Shown: positions 24,498-31,232 of the stretch, in pieces
Layout of the letters: every line of letters starts with the position of its first letter
Numbering within the stretch: the first letter of the stretch is position 1
DNA from: an uncultured Christensenella sp.
GTDB taxonomy: Bacteria > Bacillota > Clostridia > Christensenellales > CAG-917
Direction: 5' to 3'
Length of the DNA: 64,000 nucleotides
Assembly (NCBI GenBank): GCA_910577815.1
Contig: CAJTNO010000001.1
Span: forward strand, 358,754-422,753
Translations under genes and position numbers: made by a program
Notes under the pieces: generated by a model
Database searches by the model: none
The model's input: the letters and a program-made list of their open reading frames with translations, nothing else
Told to the model about the DNA's origin: nothing

Positions 24498-24611
24498 GCA
24501 TAATTTAGCGCCTATATAAAAATATCGTATATGCGCGTTTCGGATAAGTATTCGCTTTAAGAACTAGCCCCTCGGACAAGCGTTCGCCTCTCCGAAAAAC
24601 TAATATGGAGG
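24498..24611 (+). promoter_or_regulatory. Structured leader of rplM (candidate L13 leader)
   Basis: About 120 nt of leader separates the promoter from the rplM ATG. TTTCGGA (24538-24544) pairs with TCCGAAA (24591-24597), enclosing a CGCTT...AAGCG helix; the SD GGAGG (24607-24611) follows directly. r-protein leaders that bind L13 are known in Bacillota; whether this matches the described L13 motif needs a covariance-model search. Confidence 0.45.
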
Positions 24612-24620
24612 TTGGCTACT

Positions 24621-25085
24621 ATGGCTAAGGATTTGTCTTATATGGCAAAAAATAATAAGTCTTTTATGGCAAAGCCCGGCGAAGTTGAAAGCAAGTGGTA
24701 TATCGTCGACGCAACCGATATGGTTCTCGGCCGTCTTGCTTCTCAGGTTGCTACTGTCCTTAAGGGCAAGAACAAACCCGAGTATACTCCCAACGTCGAC
24801 TGCGGCGACCACGTTATCATAATCAACTGCGACAAGGTTATCCTCACCGGCAACAAGCTTGAGGACAAGTACTATCGTTATCACACCGGTTACGTCGGAG
24901 GACTCAAGGAAATTCAGTACAAAAAGCTGATGAAGGAAAATCCCGATAAAGCCGTTATGAAAGCGGTTAAGGGTATGCTTCCCAAAAACAGCCTCGGCGC
25001 AAAGATGCTCAAGAAGCTCCGCGTTTACGCAGGAAGCGAGCATAATCATTCCGCACAGTGTCCGGTCGAGCTTAAGCTCAAATAA
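24621..25085 (+). CDS. rplM: 50S ribosomal protein L13
   Basis: L13 binds 23S rRNA early in large-subunit assembly. The 154-residue product has the family features KSFMAKPGEVESKWYIVDAT, DMVLGRLASQVATVLKGK and CGDHVIIINCDKV, RYHTGYVGGLKE and AVKGMLPKNSLG. The frame could open at a TTG at 24612 but that lies at the SD; ATG 24621 with GGAGG 9 bp upstream is the start. It has a short N-terminal extension (MAKDLSYMAKN). rpsI follows after 13 bp. Confidence 0.97.
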   Translation: MAKDLSYMAKNNKSFMAKPGEVESKWYIVDATDMVLGRLASQVATVLKGKNKPEYTPNVDCGDHVIIINCDKVILTGNKLEDKYYRYHTGYVGGLKEIQYKKLMKENPDKAVMKAVKGMLPKNSLGAKMLKKLRVYAGSEHNHSAQCPVELKLK

Positions 25086-25098
25086 TCAGAGGTGAATT

Positions 25099-25515
25099 AT
25101 GGCGACTAAGAAAACCACCAAAAAAGTTCAGTATCTCGGCACGGGTAGAAGAAAGACGGCTATCGCAAGAGTTCGTCTTATTCCCGACGGCGAGGGTGCA
25201 ATCATTATCAACAAGCGTACGCTCGAGGAGTATTTCCCCCTCGATACGATGAAGCTCATCGTAAATCAGCCCCTTGTAGCTACAAACACTACCGACAAGT
25301 TTGACGTCTACGTAAACGTCTGCGGCGGCGGATATACGGGACAGGCGGGCGCAATCCGTCACGGCATTGCAAGAGCGCTTTGCGTAGCTGACAGCGAGGC
25401 ATACAGAGCAATCCTTAAGAAGGAAGGCTATCTTACGCGCGACCCCAGAGCGAAAGAGCGTAAGAAGTATGGATTGCATAAGGCGCGTAAGGCACCCCAG
25501 TTCTCCAAACGTTAA
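25099..25515 (+). CDS. rpsI: 30S ribosomal protein S9
   Basis: S9 has a C-terminal tail that reaches the P-site tRNA in the 30S subunit. The 138-residue protein carries YLGTGRRKTAIARVRL, the GGGYTGQAGAIRHGIARAL segment and ends in the conserved KKYGLHKARKAPQFSKR. The SD is AGAGGTG. It is the last gene of the rplM operon; its stop codon is the first triplet of the 20-bp outer stem of the structured element at 25513-25642. Confidence 0.98.
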   Translation: MATKKTTKKVQYLGTGRRKTAIARVRLIPDGEGAIIINKRTLEEYFPLDTMKLIVNQPLVATNTTDKFDVYVNVCGGGYTGQAGAIRHGIARALCVADSEAYRAILKKEGYLTRDPRAKERKKYGLHKARKAPQFSKR

Positions 25516-25642
25516 CAAAAAGCGTCAGTTGGCGCATTACATTGTCAGAAGCGGTTTTTCACTCGTCACGTACTGTATGTACGTTAGGCGAGATGAAAAG
25601 CCGCTTCTTTCGCGTACTGCATCCAACTGACGCTTTTTGTTA
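25513..25642 (+). repeat. Structured terminator-linked element, copy 1 (after rpsI)
   Basis: A perfect 20-bp outer stem (25513-25532 / 25623-25642) with A/T flanks encloses an inner stem of 13 pairs with one G-T (25548-25560 / 25595-25607), then CTCG/CGAG, then ACGTAC/GTACGT around TGTAT. The apex and the segments TTGTCAG and TTTCGCGT are shared with the copy at 57281-57405, while the stems differ in sequence but still pair. It occupies the terminator position of the operon. Confidence 0.85.
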
Positions 25643-25647
25643 CAAAG

Positions 25648-25881
25648 TTAAATAGTTTCGTTTTTATTGAATGAACTTATGCAAAGTATATCATTAGTAT
25701 CTAAGTCCAAAATTGCACACAGATTAGCAAATGTATCAAGCGAGGGTATTTTATTACCTTTGATATAATGCGATATATTTGATTGTCTAATATTTAATTT
25801 TTTTGCGAGTTGTGTTTGTGTCAAGCCACTTCTAAGTATTGCATCAGCGATTTTTGATTGTATCTGTTGTATATTTATCAT
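25648..25881 (-). CDS. Small XRE-family HTH repressor
   Basis: The product is 77 residues, almost entirely one XRE helix-turn-helix (AILRSGLTQTQLAKKLNIRQ, then SNISHYIKGNKIPSLDTF), like phage or plasmid-type repressors. The start ATG 25881 has SD GAGGTG 4-5 bp upstream; the longer frame to 25917 lacks an SD. It is divergent from a 77-residue unknown gene, and three copies of one operator-like sequence lie between them, two overlapping the divergent promoter. Autoregulation and control of the neighbour are therefore likely. Confidence 0.85.
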   Translation of the reverse strand: MINIQQIQSKIADAILRSGLTQTQLAKKLNIRQSNISHYIKGNKIPSLDTFANLCAILDLDTNDILCISSFNKNETI

Positions 25882-25901
25882 TTTACACCTCAAAGATATT
25901 A

Positions 25902-25975
25902 TATGTCCAATAGGCATAAATTACTTGACTTATCGCTATTGGGCATAATATAATAAATTATCGCCATTGGACATA
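25902..25975. promoter_or_regulatory. Three operator-like repeats in the divergent HTH promoter region
   Basis: TTATCGCTATTGGGCATA (25930-25947), TTATCGCCATTGGACATA (25958-25975) and, on the opposite strand, a close relative in 25902-25920 (TTTATGCCTATTGGACATA) share the core ATTGGRCATA. The first lies in the spacer of the plus-strand promoter, the second just after its -10, and the third over the -10 region of the minus-strand HTH gene. Confidence 0.75.
25925..25954 (+). promoter_or_regulatory. Sigma-A promoter of the 77-residue unknown gene
   Basis: -35 TTGACT (25925-25930), 18-bp spacer containing an operator copy, -10 TATAAT (25949-25954). Confidence 0.75.
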
Positions 25976-25994
25976 GTTTATTAAGAGGTTTTAT

Positions 25995-26228
25995 ATGAGC
26001 AATAAAAAGACCGCAAAACGCACTAAGATAATTAAAAGCCGTCAAGATATAATGTGGCATTATATCAGTTGGCTGTTATCAAATATAACAAGTACTGCAG
26101 CAGTTTATGATAAACAGTTTATGGAGTTGTTTGAACAGCTTGATTCTTACGTTGAAAATAAAATAGCAGTTGACAACAGAGATATTACGGATATTTATGT
26201 AATAGTAGAAAGCAAGTTGCCGAATTAA
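25995..26228 (+). CDS. Small unknown protein paired with the HTH repressor
   Basis: The product is a 77-residue protein with a basic N-terminus (SNKKTAKRTKIIKSRQDIMW) and a helical remainder ending DITDIYVIVESKLPN. It has no signal peptide or membrane helix and I do not recognise it. An AAGAGG SD precedes the ATG by 6-7 bp. Divergent arrangement and shared operators with the XRE gene resemble repressor/effector modules of phage remnants or toxin-antitoxin loci, but no toxin fold is evident. Base composition is more AT-rich than the flanking r-protein genes, which would fit a foreign origin. Confidence 0.65.
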   Translation: MSNKKTAKRTKIIKSRQDIMWHYISWLLSNITSTAAVYDKQFMELFEQLDSYVENKIAVDNRDITDIYVIVESKLPN

Positions 26229-26314
26229 AAATAACAAATATTGTGCACAAACTTCTTTTTGTAAAGCAAGTGTAATGATAATTTTAGGTTGAGTCGTTTA
26301 ATTATAAATATAGT

Positions 26315-26821
26315 TTACATAATTCTGCAAAGCGCGCAGGCGACAACAGTGCCGAGTAACGTGCAGAATATTGCGACGGGAATAGCGTAGCGCAGCTTGC
26401 GCACCTTACAGGCGGAAAAGTAGACTGCGGATATATAGAATATGGTTTCGGTTGCTCCCGCTATTACCGCCGCGCAGCGCGCGGGATAGCTGTCTACTCC
26501 GTAGTCCGAAATTATGCTTTCGAGAAGCGCGATTGTGCCGTTGCCCGAAAGCGGCACAAGCAATATTATTTCGGTTATTTCGGAGGGTATTCCCAAATAG
26601 CTGAGCGGCTTGGACAGCCAGCCCGATACTATGGTTGAAAGTCCGCTTGCCTTAAACAGCTCGATACATATAAATATCGCCGCGATGTACGGAAATATAC
26701 TTTTTATAAGGCTAAGGCTGTCCTTGGTTCCGTCCAAAAAACAGTCGTAAACCTTTACGCGCCTGAACAGACAGAACACAATCAACAGCAATAAAATTAC
26801 GGGCAGTACGAATACGCTCAT
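26315..26821 (-). CDS. spmB: Spore maturation protein B
   Basis: The product is a 168-residue membrane protein of the nucleoside-recognition (Gate) family with 4-5 helices. It carries the SpmB-like FPYIAAIFICIELFKASGL, EIILLVPLSGNGTIALL and AGATETIFYISAVYFSA segments. In Bacillus SpmA and SpmB are needed for spore-core dehydration. Its start overlaps the spmA stop by 4 bp (ATGA), indicating translational coupling. The pair suggests an endospore-former or a lineage derived from one. Confidence 0.9.
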   Translation of the reverse strand: MSVFVLPVILLLLIVFCLFRRVKVYDCFLDGTKDSLSLIKSIFPYIAAIFICIELFKASGLSTIVSGWLSKPLSYLGIPSEITEIILLVPLSGNGTIALLESIISDYGVDSYPARCAAVIAGATETIFYISAVYFSACKVRKLRYAIPVAIFCTLLGTVVACALCRIM

Positions 26822-27483
26822 CCTTTCGCCACCTTTTGCCTGTTTGGCTTAATTTTGCAAAATCCGCGGTTTAAAGGGTATTTATGCAGCGCTGAAACGC
26901 CGTTATCGTCATTATTTTTGTTTTTCTTATCTGTTAGCGCAAGTACCTTGCAGAGGATTATTCCGCTTAGGGTGGATACGGAGGTCGATATTAGCGTAGG
27001 TAAAAATATCGACGATGCGTCCGCGCTTCCAGCCGTCGCGCGCATTGCTATCACCGTTGCGGGGATAAGCTGTATGGACGTTGCGTTTATTATAAGGAGC
27101 AGTATCATATTTGCGCTGGCTACCGTTTGCTCCTCGGCAGCCATACTTTTCATTGCCTTTATTCCCGCAGGGGTGGCGACTCCGCCCATTCCGAGCATAT
27201 TGCCCGCAAGGTTTACCGATATCCAGTTGTAGGTTTCGTCGCTCTCGCCCTTAAACAGCCGCTTGATTAGCGGGCGCAGCAGCTTGGACAGTTTTTTGTC
27301 AAGTCCCGTCGCCTGCATCATTTTAAGTACGGACAGCCACACCGCGTATATTGCCGCAAGCTTTACTATGAGCGTTATTGCATTCATAACTCCCTGCAGC
27401 ATAGTAGGAAACGCCGTAGCGGGAGAAGCGTACGTAAGCATAACCAACGATATCAGCGTGAGTGCGGTGAATGCGGCGTTCAT
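26818..27483 (-). CDS. spmA: Spore maturation protein A
   Basis: The product is a 221-residue membrane protein with several helices. The SpmA/Gate signature includes LDKKLSKLLRPLIKRLFKGE, AGNMLGMGGVATPAGIKAM and LLIINATSIQLIPATVIAMR. A basic tail replaces the last membrane helix. It is first in a two-gene operon with spmB. The TATAAT at 27490-27495 (minus strand) ends only 6 bp before the ATG, and no SD is present, so the mRNA may be leaderless. Confidence 0.9.
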   Translation of the reverse strand: MNAAFTALTLISLVMLTYASPATAFPTMLQGVMNAITLIVKLAAIYAVWLSVLKMMQATGLDKKLSKLLRPLIKRLFKGESDETYNWISVNLAGNMLGMGGVATPAGIKAMKSMAAEEQTVASANMILLLIINATSIQLIPATVIAMRATAGSADASSIFLPTLISTSVSTLSGIILCKVLALTDKKNKNNDDNGVSALHKYPLNRGFCKIKPNRQKVAKG

Positions 27484-27489
27484 AGTGAA

Positions 27490-27495
27490 ATTATA
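27490..27495 (-). promoter_or_regulatory. -10 box of spmA at leaderless distance
   Basis: TATAAT on the minus strand ends 6 bp before the spmA ATG, which puts the expected transcript start on the start codon. The -35 is weak. Confidence 0.45.
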
Positions 27496-27588
27496 TATTT
27501 AGACATTGCGAATTATGCGGATTTAGTTCAGTTGAATGTTAAGCCGTAGACTTTGCCGCTTATACTTTGATTGCGCTGCATTAAGTAA

Positions 27589-27617
27589 TTGCCAAACCGA
27601 TTTATAAGATGTATAAT
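27589..27617 (+). promoter_or_regulatory. Sigma-A promoter of metG-tatD
   Basis: -35 TTGCCA (27589-27594), 17-bp spacer, -10 TATAAT (27612-27617). No T-box structure is seen in the 60-nt leader. Confidence 0.8.
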
Positions 27618-27681
27618 AATTTAACTTAATATAATCAGTAAACTATTTAAGATATTTAACACGTCATCGCCGGAGGTGAAT

Positions 27682-29676
27682 ATGGAAAAACAGAAATATT
27701 ATCTTACTACCGCAATCACGTATACGTCGGGCAAGCCGCACATCGGCAACACCTATGAAATTGTGCTTGCCGACTTCATTGCGCGCGCGAAGCGTATGCA
27801 GGGCTACGACGTGTATTTTCAGACGGGTACGGACGAGCACGGCGAGAAAATCGAGCTCAAAGCCGCGGCGGCGGAGGTTACTCCCAAGAAGTTCGTGGAC
27901 GGAGTTGCCGACGAAATCAAGCGCATATGGGATATGATGAATACGACCTATGATAAGTTTATGCGCACCACCGACGCCGAGCACGAAAGGCAGGTTCAAA
28001 AGATATTTAAAAAGCTGTACGAGCAGGGCGATATTTACAAGGGCTCGTACAAGGGTTGGTATTGTACTCCGTGCGAGTCGTTCTGGACGGAAAGTCAGCT
28101 TAAGGACGGAAAATGTCCCGACTGCGGGCGCGACGTTAAAATGGCGGAGGAGGAGGCGTACTTCTTTGCTATGAGCAAGTACAGCGACAGGCTTATGCGC
28201 TATTATGACGAGCATCCCGAGTTTATCACGCCGGTATCCCGCAAAAACGAGATGGTAAACAACTTCTTAAAGCCCGGGCTTCAGGATTTGTGCGTATCGC
28301 GCACCTCCTTTAAGTGGGGTATTCCCGTGTCCTTTGACGAAAAGCACGTGGTTTACGTCTGGCTTGACGCGCTCACCAATTATATAACCGGACTCGGATA
28401 TGACTGCGACGGAGAGGGCTCCGCGCTTTATAAAAGGGAGTGGCCCGCCGACGTGCATATCATAGGCAAGGATATCGTGCGTTTTCACGTTATATACTGG
28501 CCTATATTCCTTATGGCGCTCGGTCTGCCTCTGCCCAAGTGCGTTTTCGGACACCCGTGGCTGTTGCAGGACGGCGGAAAGATGTCCAAATCCAAGGGAA
28601 ACGTGATTTATGCGGACGACCTTGTGGACGCGTTCGGCGTGGACGCCGTAAGATATTATCTTTTGGGACAGATGCCATTCGATAACGACGGCACTATCAG
28701 CTGGGAATCCGTAATAGACGTCATAAACAACGAGCTTGTAAACGTCTACGGCAATCTTGTACAGCGCACTATAGCTATGAGCAACAAGTATTTTGGCGGC
28801 GAGGTTTGCGACAGGGGCGTTGCCGAGCCTGTTGACGGCGAGCTTAAAGCTGTTATAACTCAGCTGAGAGATAAGGTATTTAAGAATGTCGACGAGTTTA
28901 AAACCGCGGACGCGCTCGGAGAAATCCTCACTGCGCTGAGGCGCGCAAACAAGTATATCGACGAAACCGCGCCCTGGATACTTGCAAAGGACGAGAGTAA
29001 AAGGGACAGATTGCAAACCGTGCTTTACAATCTTACCGAGAGCATTGTAATTTGCTCAAGTATGCTCGCGCCGTTTATGCCGGACAGCGCGGCGCTTGCG
29101 ATAAAGCAATGCGGAGCTGCGGCAAGAGAGTTTGACGAGCTTGATAAATTCGGACTCATAGATAAAACCAAGGTGGCGGAAAATCCGACTCATCTGTTTG
29201 CAAGGCTTGACGGCGCAAAGGTTATTGCGGAGCTTAAGAAAAATGGACTTGTTGCGGATGAAAACAGTGCCGAGCCTAAAGTAAAGACGGAGATTAAAGC
29301 TGAAAAAGAGGAGAAAAAATTGGAAAACGTAGTTTCTTTAAACGAAATATGTATAGACGATTTTGCAAAAATCCAACTTAGAGTAGGTAAAATACTTACT
29401 GCGGAGAAGGTTGAAAAGGCGGATAAGCTGCTTAAGTTTACCGTTGAGGTAGGCGGGGAGATACGCACTATAGTAAGCGGCATAGCAAAGTTTTATACTC
29501 CCGAGGAAACGGTGGGTAAAAGCGTCGTTGTTGTGTTCAATCTTAAGCCCGCCAAGCTGCGCGGCATAGAAAGTCAGGGAATGCTGCTCTGCGCCTGTGA
29601 AAATACCGAGGATGGCGAGAGGGTTGTGCTTGTCGCGCCCGAAAAGCCTGTATCGAGCGGCTCGGCGGTGAGATAA
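27682..29676 (+). CDS. metG: Methionyl-tRNA synthetase with C-terminal tRNA-binding domain
   Basis: The enzyme charges tRNA-Met and tRNA-fMet. The 664-residue product has HIGN (20-23) in the class I active site, a zinc knuckle with CTPC and CPDC, WLDALTNYITGLGY, and KMSKS at 300-304. An acidic Lys/Glu linker joins a C-terminal OB-fold tRNA-binding domain (FAKIQLRVGKILTAEKVEKA and on), as in the Bacillus type. The frame opens with a GTG inside the SD GGAGGTGA; ATG 27682 is the start. The tatD start overlaps the stop (TAATG). Confidence 0.97.
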   Translation: MEKQKYYLTTAITYTSGKPHIGNTYEIVLADFIARAKRMQGYDVYFQTGTDEHGEKIELKAAAAEVTPKKFVDGVADEIKRIWDMMNTTYDKFMRTTDAEHERQVQKIFKKLYEQGDIYKGSYKGWYCTPCESFWTESQLKDGKCPDCGRDVKMAEEEAYFFAMSKYSDRLMRYYDEHPEFITPVSRKNEMVNNFLKPGLQDLCVSRTSFKWGIPVSFDEKHVVYVWLDALTNYITGLGYDCDGEGSALYKREWPADVHIIGKDIVRFHVIYWPIFLMALGLPLPKCVFGHPWLLQDGGKMSKSKGNVIYADDLVDAFGVDAVRYYLLGQMPFDNDGTISWESVIDVINNELVNVYGNLVQRTIAMSNKYFGGEVCDRGVAEPVDGELKAVITQLRDKVFKNVDEFKTADALGEILTALRRANKYIDETAPWILAKDESKRDRLQTVLYNLTESIVICSSMLAPFMPDSAALAIKQCGAAAREFDELDKFGLIDKTKVAENPTHLFARLDGAKVIAELKKNGLVADENSAEPKVKTEIKAEKEEKKLENVVSLNEICIDDFAKIQLRVGKILTAEKVEKADKLLKFTVEVGGEIRTIVSGIAKFYTPEETVGKSVVVVFNLKPAKLRGIESQGMLLCACENTEDGERVVLVAPEKPVSSGSAVR

Positions 29677-30449
29677 TGCTTATAGATTCACATTGCCATC
29701 TGAATGACGAACGGCTTCTGCCCGAGGCGGATAACATTATATCGGACTTTGTCGCCGACGGCTTGGAAAGCGCGATATGCGTTGGCTACGATATGCCGTC
29801 CAGCGAAAAGGCGGCGGAGCTTGCCGACAAATACGAAAAGCTGTACGCTGTTGTAGGAATTCATCCGCACGACGCAACGACCGCCGACTACGACAAGTAT
29901 GAAAGAATTGCTACGCTGTCGTCCTCTCCCAAGGTTGTAGGCATAGGCGAAATAGGGCTGGACTATCATTACGACCTTAGCCCGCGCGCTATACAAAAGG
30001 GAGCGTTCCGCGAGCAGATAGAGCTTGCCGACACGCTCGGCTTGCCCGTCGTTCTGCATATCCGCGAGGCGTACGAGGACGCAAGACAGATTTTGTTTGA
30101 GGCAAGACGCTATCTCAACAACGGAGTGCTTTTGCATTGCTACTCGGGCTCGAAGGAATTTGTCAAGGTGTTTTCGGAGCTTGACGCATATTTCGCCTTC
30201 GGGGGAGCGATAACCTTTAACAACGCCAAGCATAATCTTGAGGCGATGAAGGCTGTTCCGCTCGACCGCTTGCTGCTTGAAACGGATTGCCCTTATATGA
30301 CGCCCGTGCCCTACAGAGGCAAGACCAATTATCCGAGGCTTGTAAATCTCGTTGCCGATAAAGCCTGCGAGGTGCTTGAGCTTCCTCGCGAGGAAATTGA
30401 AAGAATAACAACCGAAAATACAAAACGGCTGTTTATACGTATGAAATGA
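29676..30449 (+). CDS. tatD: TatD family metal-dependent hydrolase
   Basis: The product has 257 residues in a TIM barrel of the TatD deoxyribonuclease family. It begins IDSHCHLND with the HxH metal site, followed by GIHPHDA, GEIGLDYHYD, VVLHIREA, LLHCYSGS and LETDCPYMTP with the closing Asp. These enzymes act as 3'-5' exonucleases or related metal-dependent esterases in the cytoplasm. Overlap with metG (TAATG) shows coupling; the metG-tatD order is a conserved Bacillota arrangement. Confidence 0.95.
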   Translation: MLIDSHCHLNDERLLPEADNIISDFVADGLESAICVGYDMPSSEKAAELADKYEKLYAVVGIHPHDATTADYDKYERIATLSSSPKVVGIGEIGLDYHYDLSPRAIQKGAFREQIELADTLGLPVVLHIREAYEDARQILFEARRYLNNGVLLHCYSGSKEFVKVFSELDAYFAFGGAITFNNAKHNLEAMKAVPLDRLLLETDCPYMTPVPYRGKTNYPRLVNLVADKACEVLELPREEIERITTENTKRLFIRMK

Positions 30450-30468
30450 TACGCTGAACCTCCGTTTA

Positions 30469-30474
30469 TATAAT
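30469..30474 (+). promoter_or_regulatory. -10 box of the radical SAM gene at leaderless distance
   Basis: TATAAT ends 7 bp before the ATG at 30482. No SD is visible between. The -35 is weak. Confidence 0.5.
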
Positions 30475-30481
30475 TTTAGAT

Positions 30482-31099
30482 ATGACAAATAATTACGTAT
30501 ACGAATTTGGCGATAGCCTATATCTCAATATCACCAATCGCTGTCCCAACAACTGCGAGTTTTGTCTGCGCAAATTTAAGGACGGAGTAAACGGCAGTAA
30601 GCTTTGGCTGCTCAAGGAGCCGACGTTTGAGGAGCTGAAGGAGGATATCGCGCTCTTTCCGCTTAAGAAGTACGACGAGGTTGTATTCTGCGGCTTCGGC
30701 GAGCCTACCTGCAATCTCTCCGTTATGTCGCAGATTGGACCGTATCTTAAAGGCAAGGGCTGTAAGCTTAGACTTAACACAAACGGACTGGGAAATCTTA
30801 TAAACGGAAGAAAGGACGTAGCTAAGCTGATTGCGGGATATATTGATTACGTGTCCATTTCGCTTAACGCGTCTACGGCGGAGGGCTATCAGGAAATTTG
30901 CCGCAGTAAGTACGGCGAGGAAGCCTTTTACGCTATGCTCGAGTTTGCCGCCGATTGCGTGAGAGAGGGCATAGACACCACGATGAGCGTTGTGGATTTC
31001 ATAGGCGAGGACGAAATAGCCGCCTGCGCGGAGGTTGTAAGGGCTACGGGCGCAAGGTTTAAGGTGCGCGCTACCATACACGAGGACACTGAGTATTGA
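30482..31099 (+). CDS. TatD-linked radical SAM protein
   Basis: The product is a 205-residue radical SAM enzyme with the cluster motif CPNNCEFC (Cys21, Cys25, Cys28) after LYLNITNR and the SAM-binding CGFGEPT. It fits the small radical SAM family found directly after tatD in many Clostridia (TatD-associated radical SAM). The substrate is unknown. The gene lacks an SD and has TATAAT 7 bp before the ATG, so it may also be expressed from its own leaderless transcript; it ends at a strong terminator. Confidence 0.85.
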   Translation: MTNNYVYEFGDSLYLNITNRCPNNCEFCLRKFKDGVNGSKLWLLKEPTFEELKEDIALFPLKKYDEVVFCGFGEPTCNLSVMSQIGPYLKGKGCKLRLNTNGLGNLINGRKDVAKLIAGYIDYVSISLNASTAEGYQEICRSKYGEEAFYAMLEFAADCVREGIDTTMSVVDFIGEDEIAACAEVVRATGARFKVRATIHEDTEY

Positions 31100-31105
31100 A
31101 AATGC

Positions 31106-31147
31106 AACGAAGGTTTAGAACATAGCGCCTAAACCTTCGTTTTTTTC
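31106..31147 (+). terminator. Terminator of the metG-tatD-radical SAM unit
   Basis: AACGAAGGTTTAG (31106-31118) and CTAAACCTTCGTT (31129-31141) form a perfect 13-bp stem followed by TTTTTT. Confidence 0.92.
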
Positions 31148-31172
31148 CTTTGTACTTAGATATATTCATCCG

Positions 31173-31201
31173 TTGTACGATAGTAATGTGTGCGTTATAA
31201 A
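31173..31201 (+). promoter_or_regulatory. Sigma-A promoter of rsmA
   Basis: -35 TTGTAC (31173-31178), 17-bp spacer, -10 TATAAA (31196-31201). The longest rsmA frame would open at this -35, so the true start must be downstream. Confidence 0.65.
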
Positions 31202-31232
31202 AAATATTATACTAAATCGGAGTTGGAAAAAA

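Noticed and set aside
27618..27681. T-box riboswitch upstream of metG
   Set aside because: The leader is about 60 nt and lacks a T-box sequence and the antiterminator pairing.
31173..31232. N-terminal extension of rsmA from TTG 31173
   Set aside because: That TTG is the -35 hexamer of the rsmA promoter and the family starts near the chosen TTG 31233.
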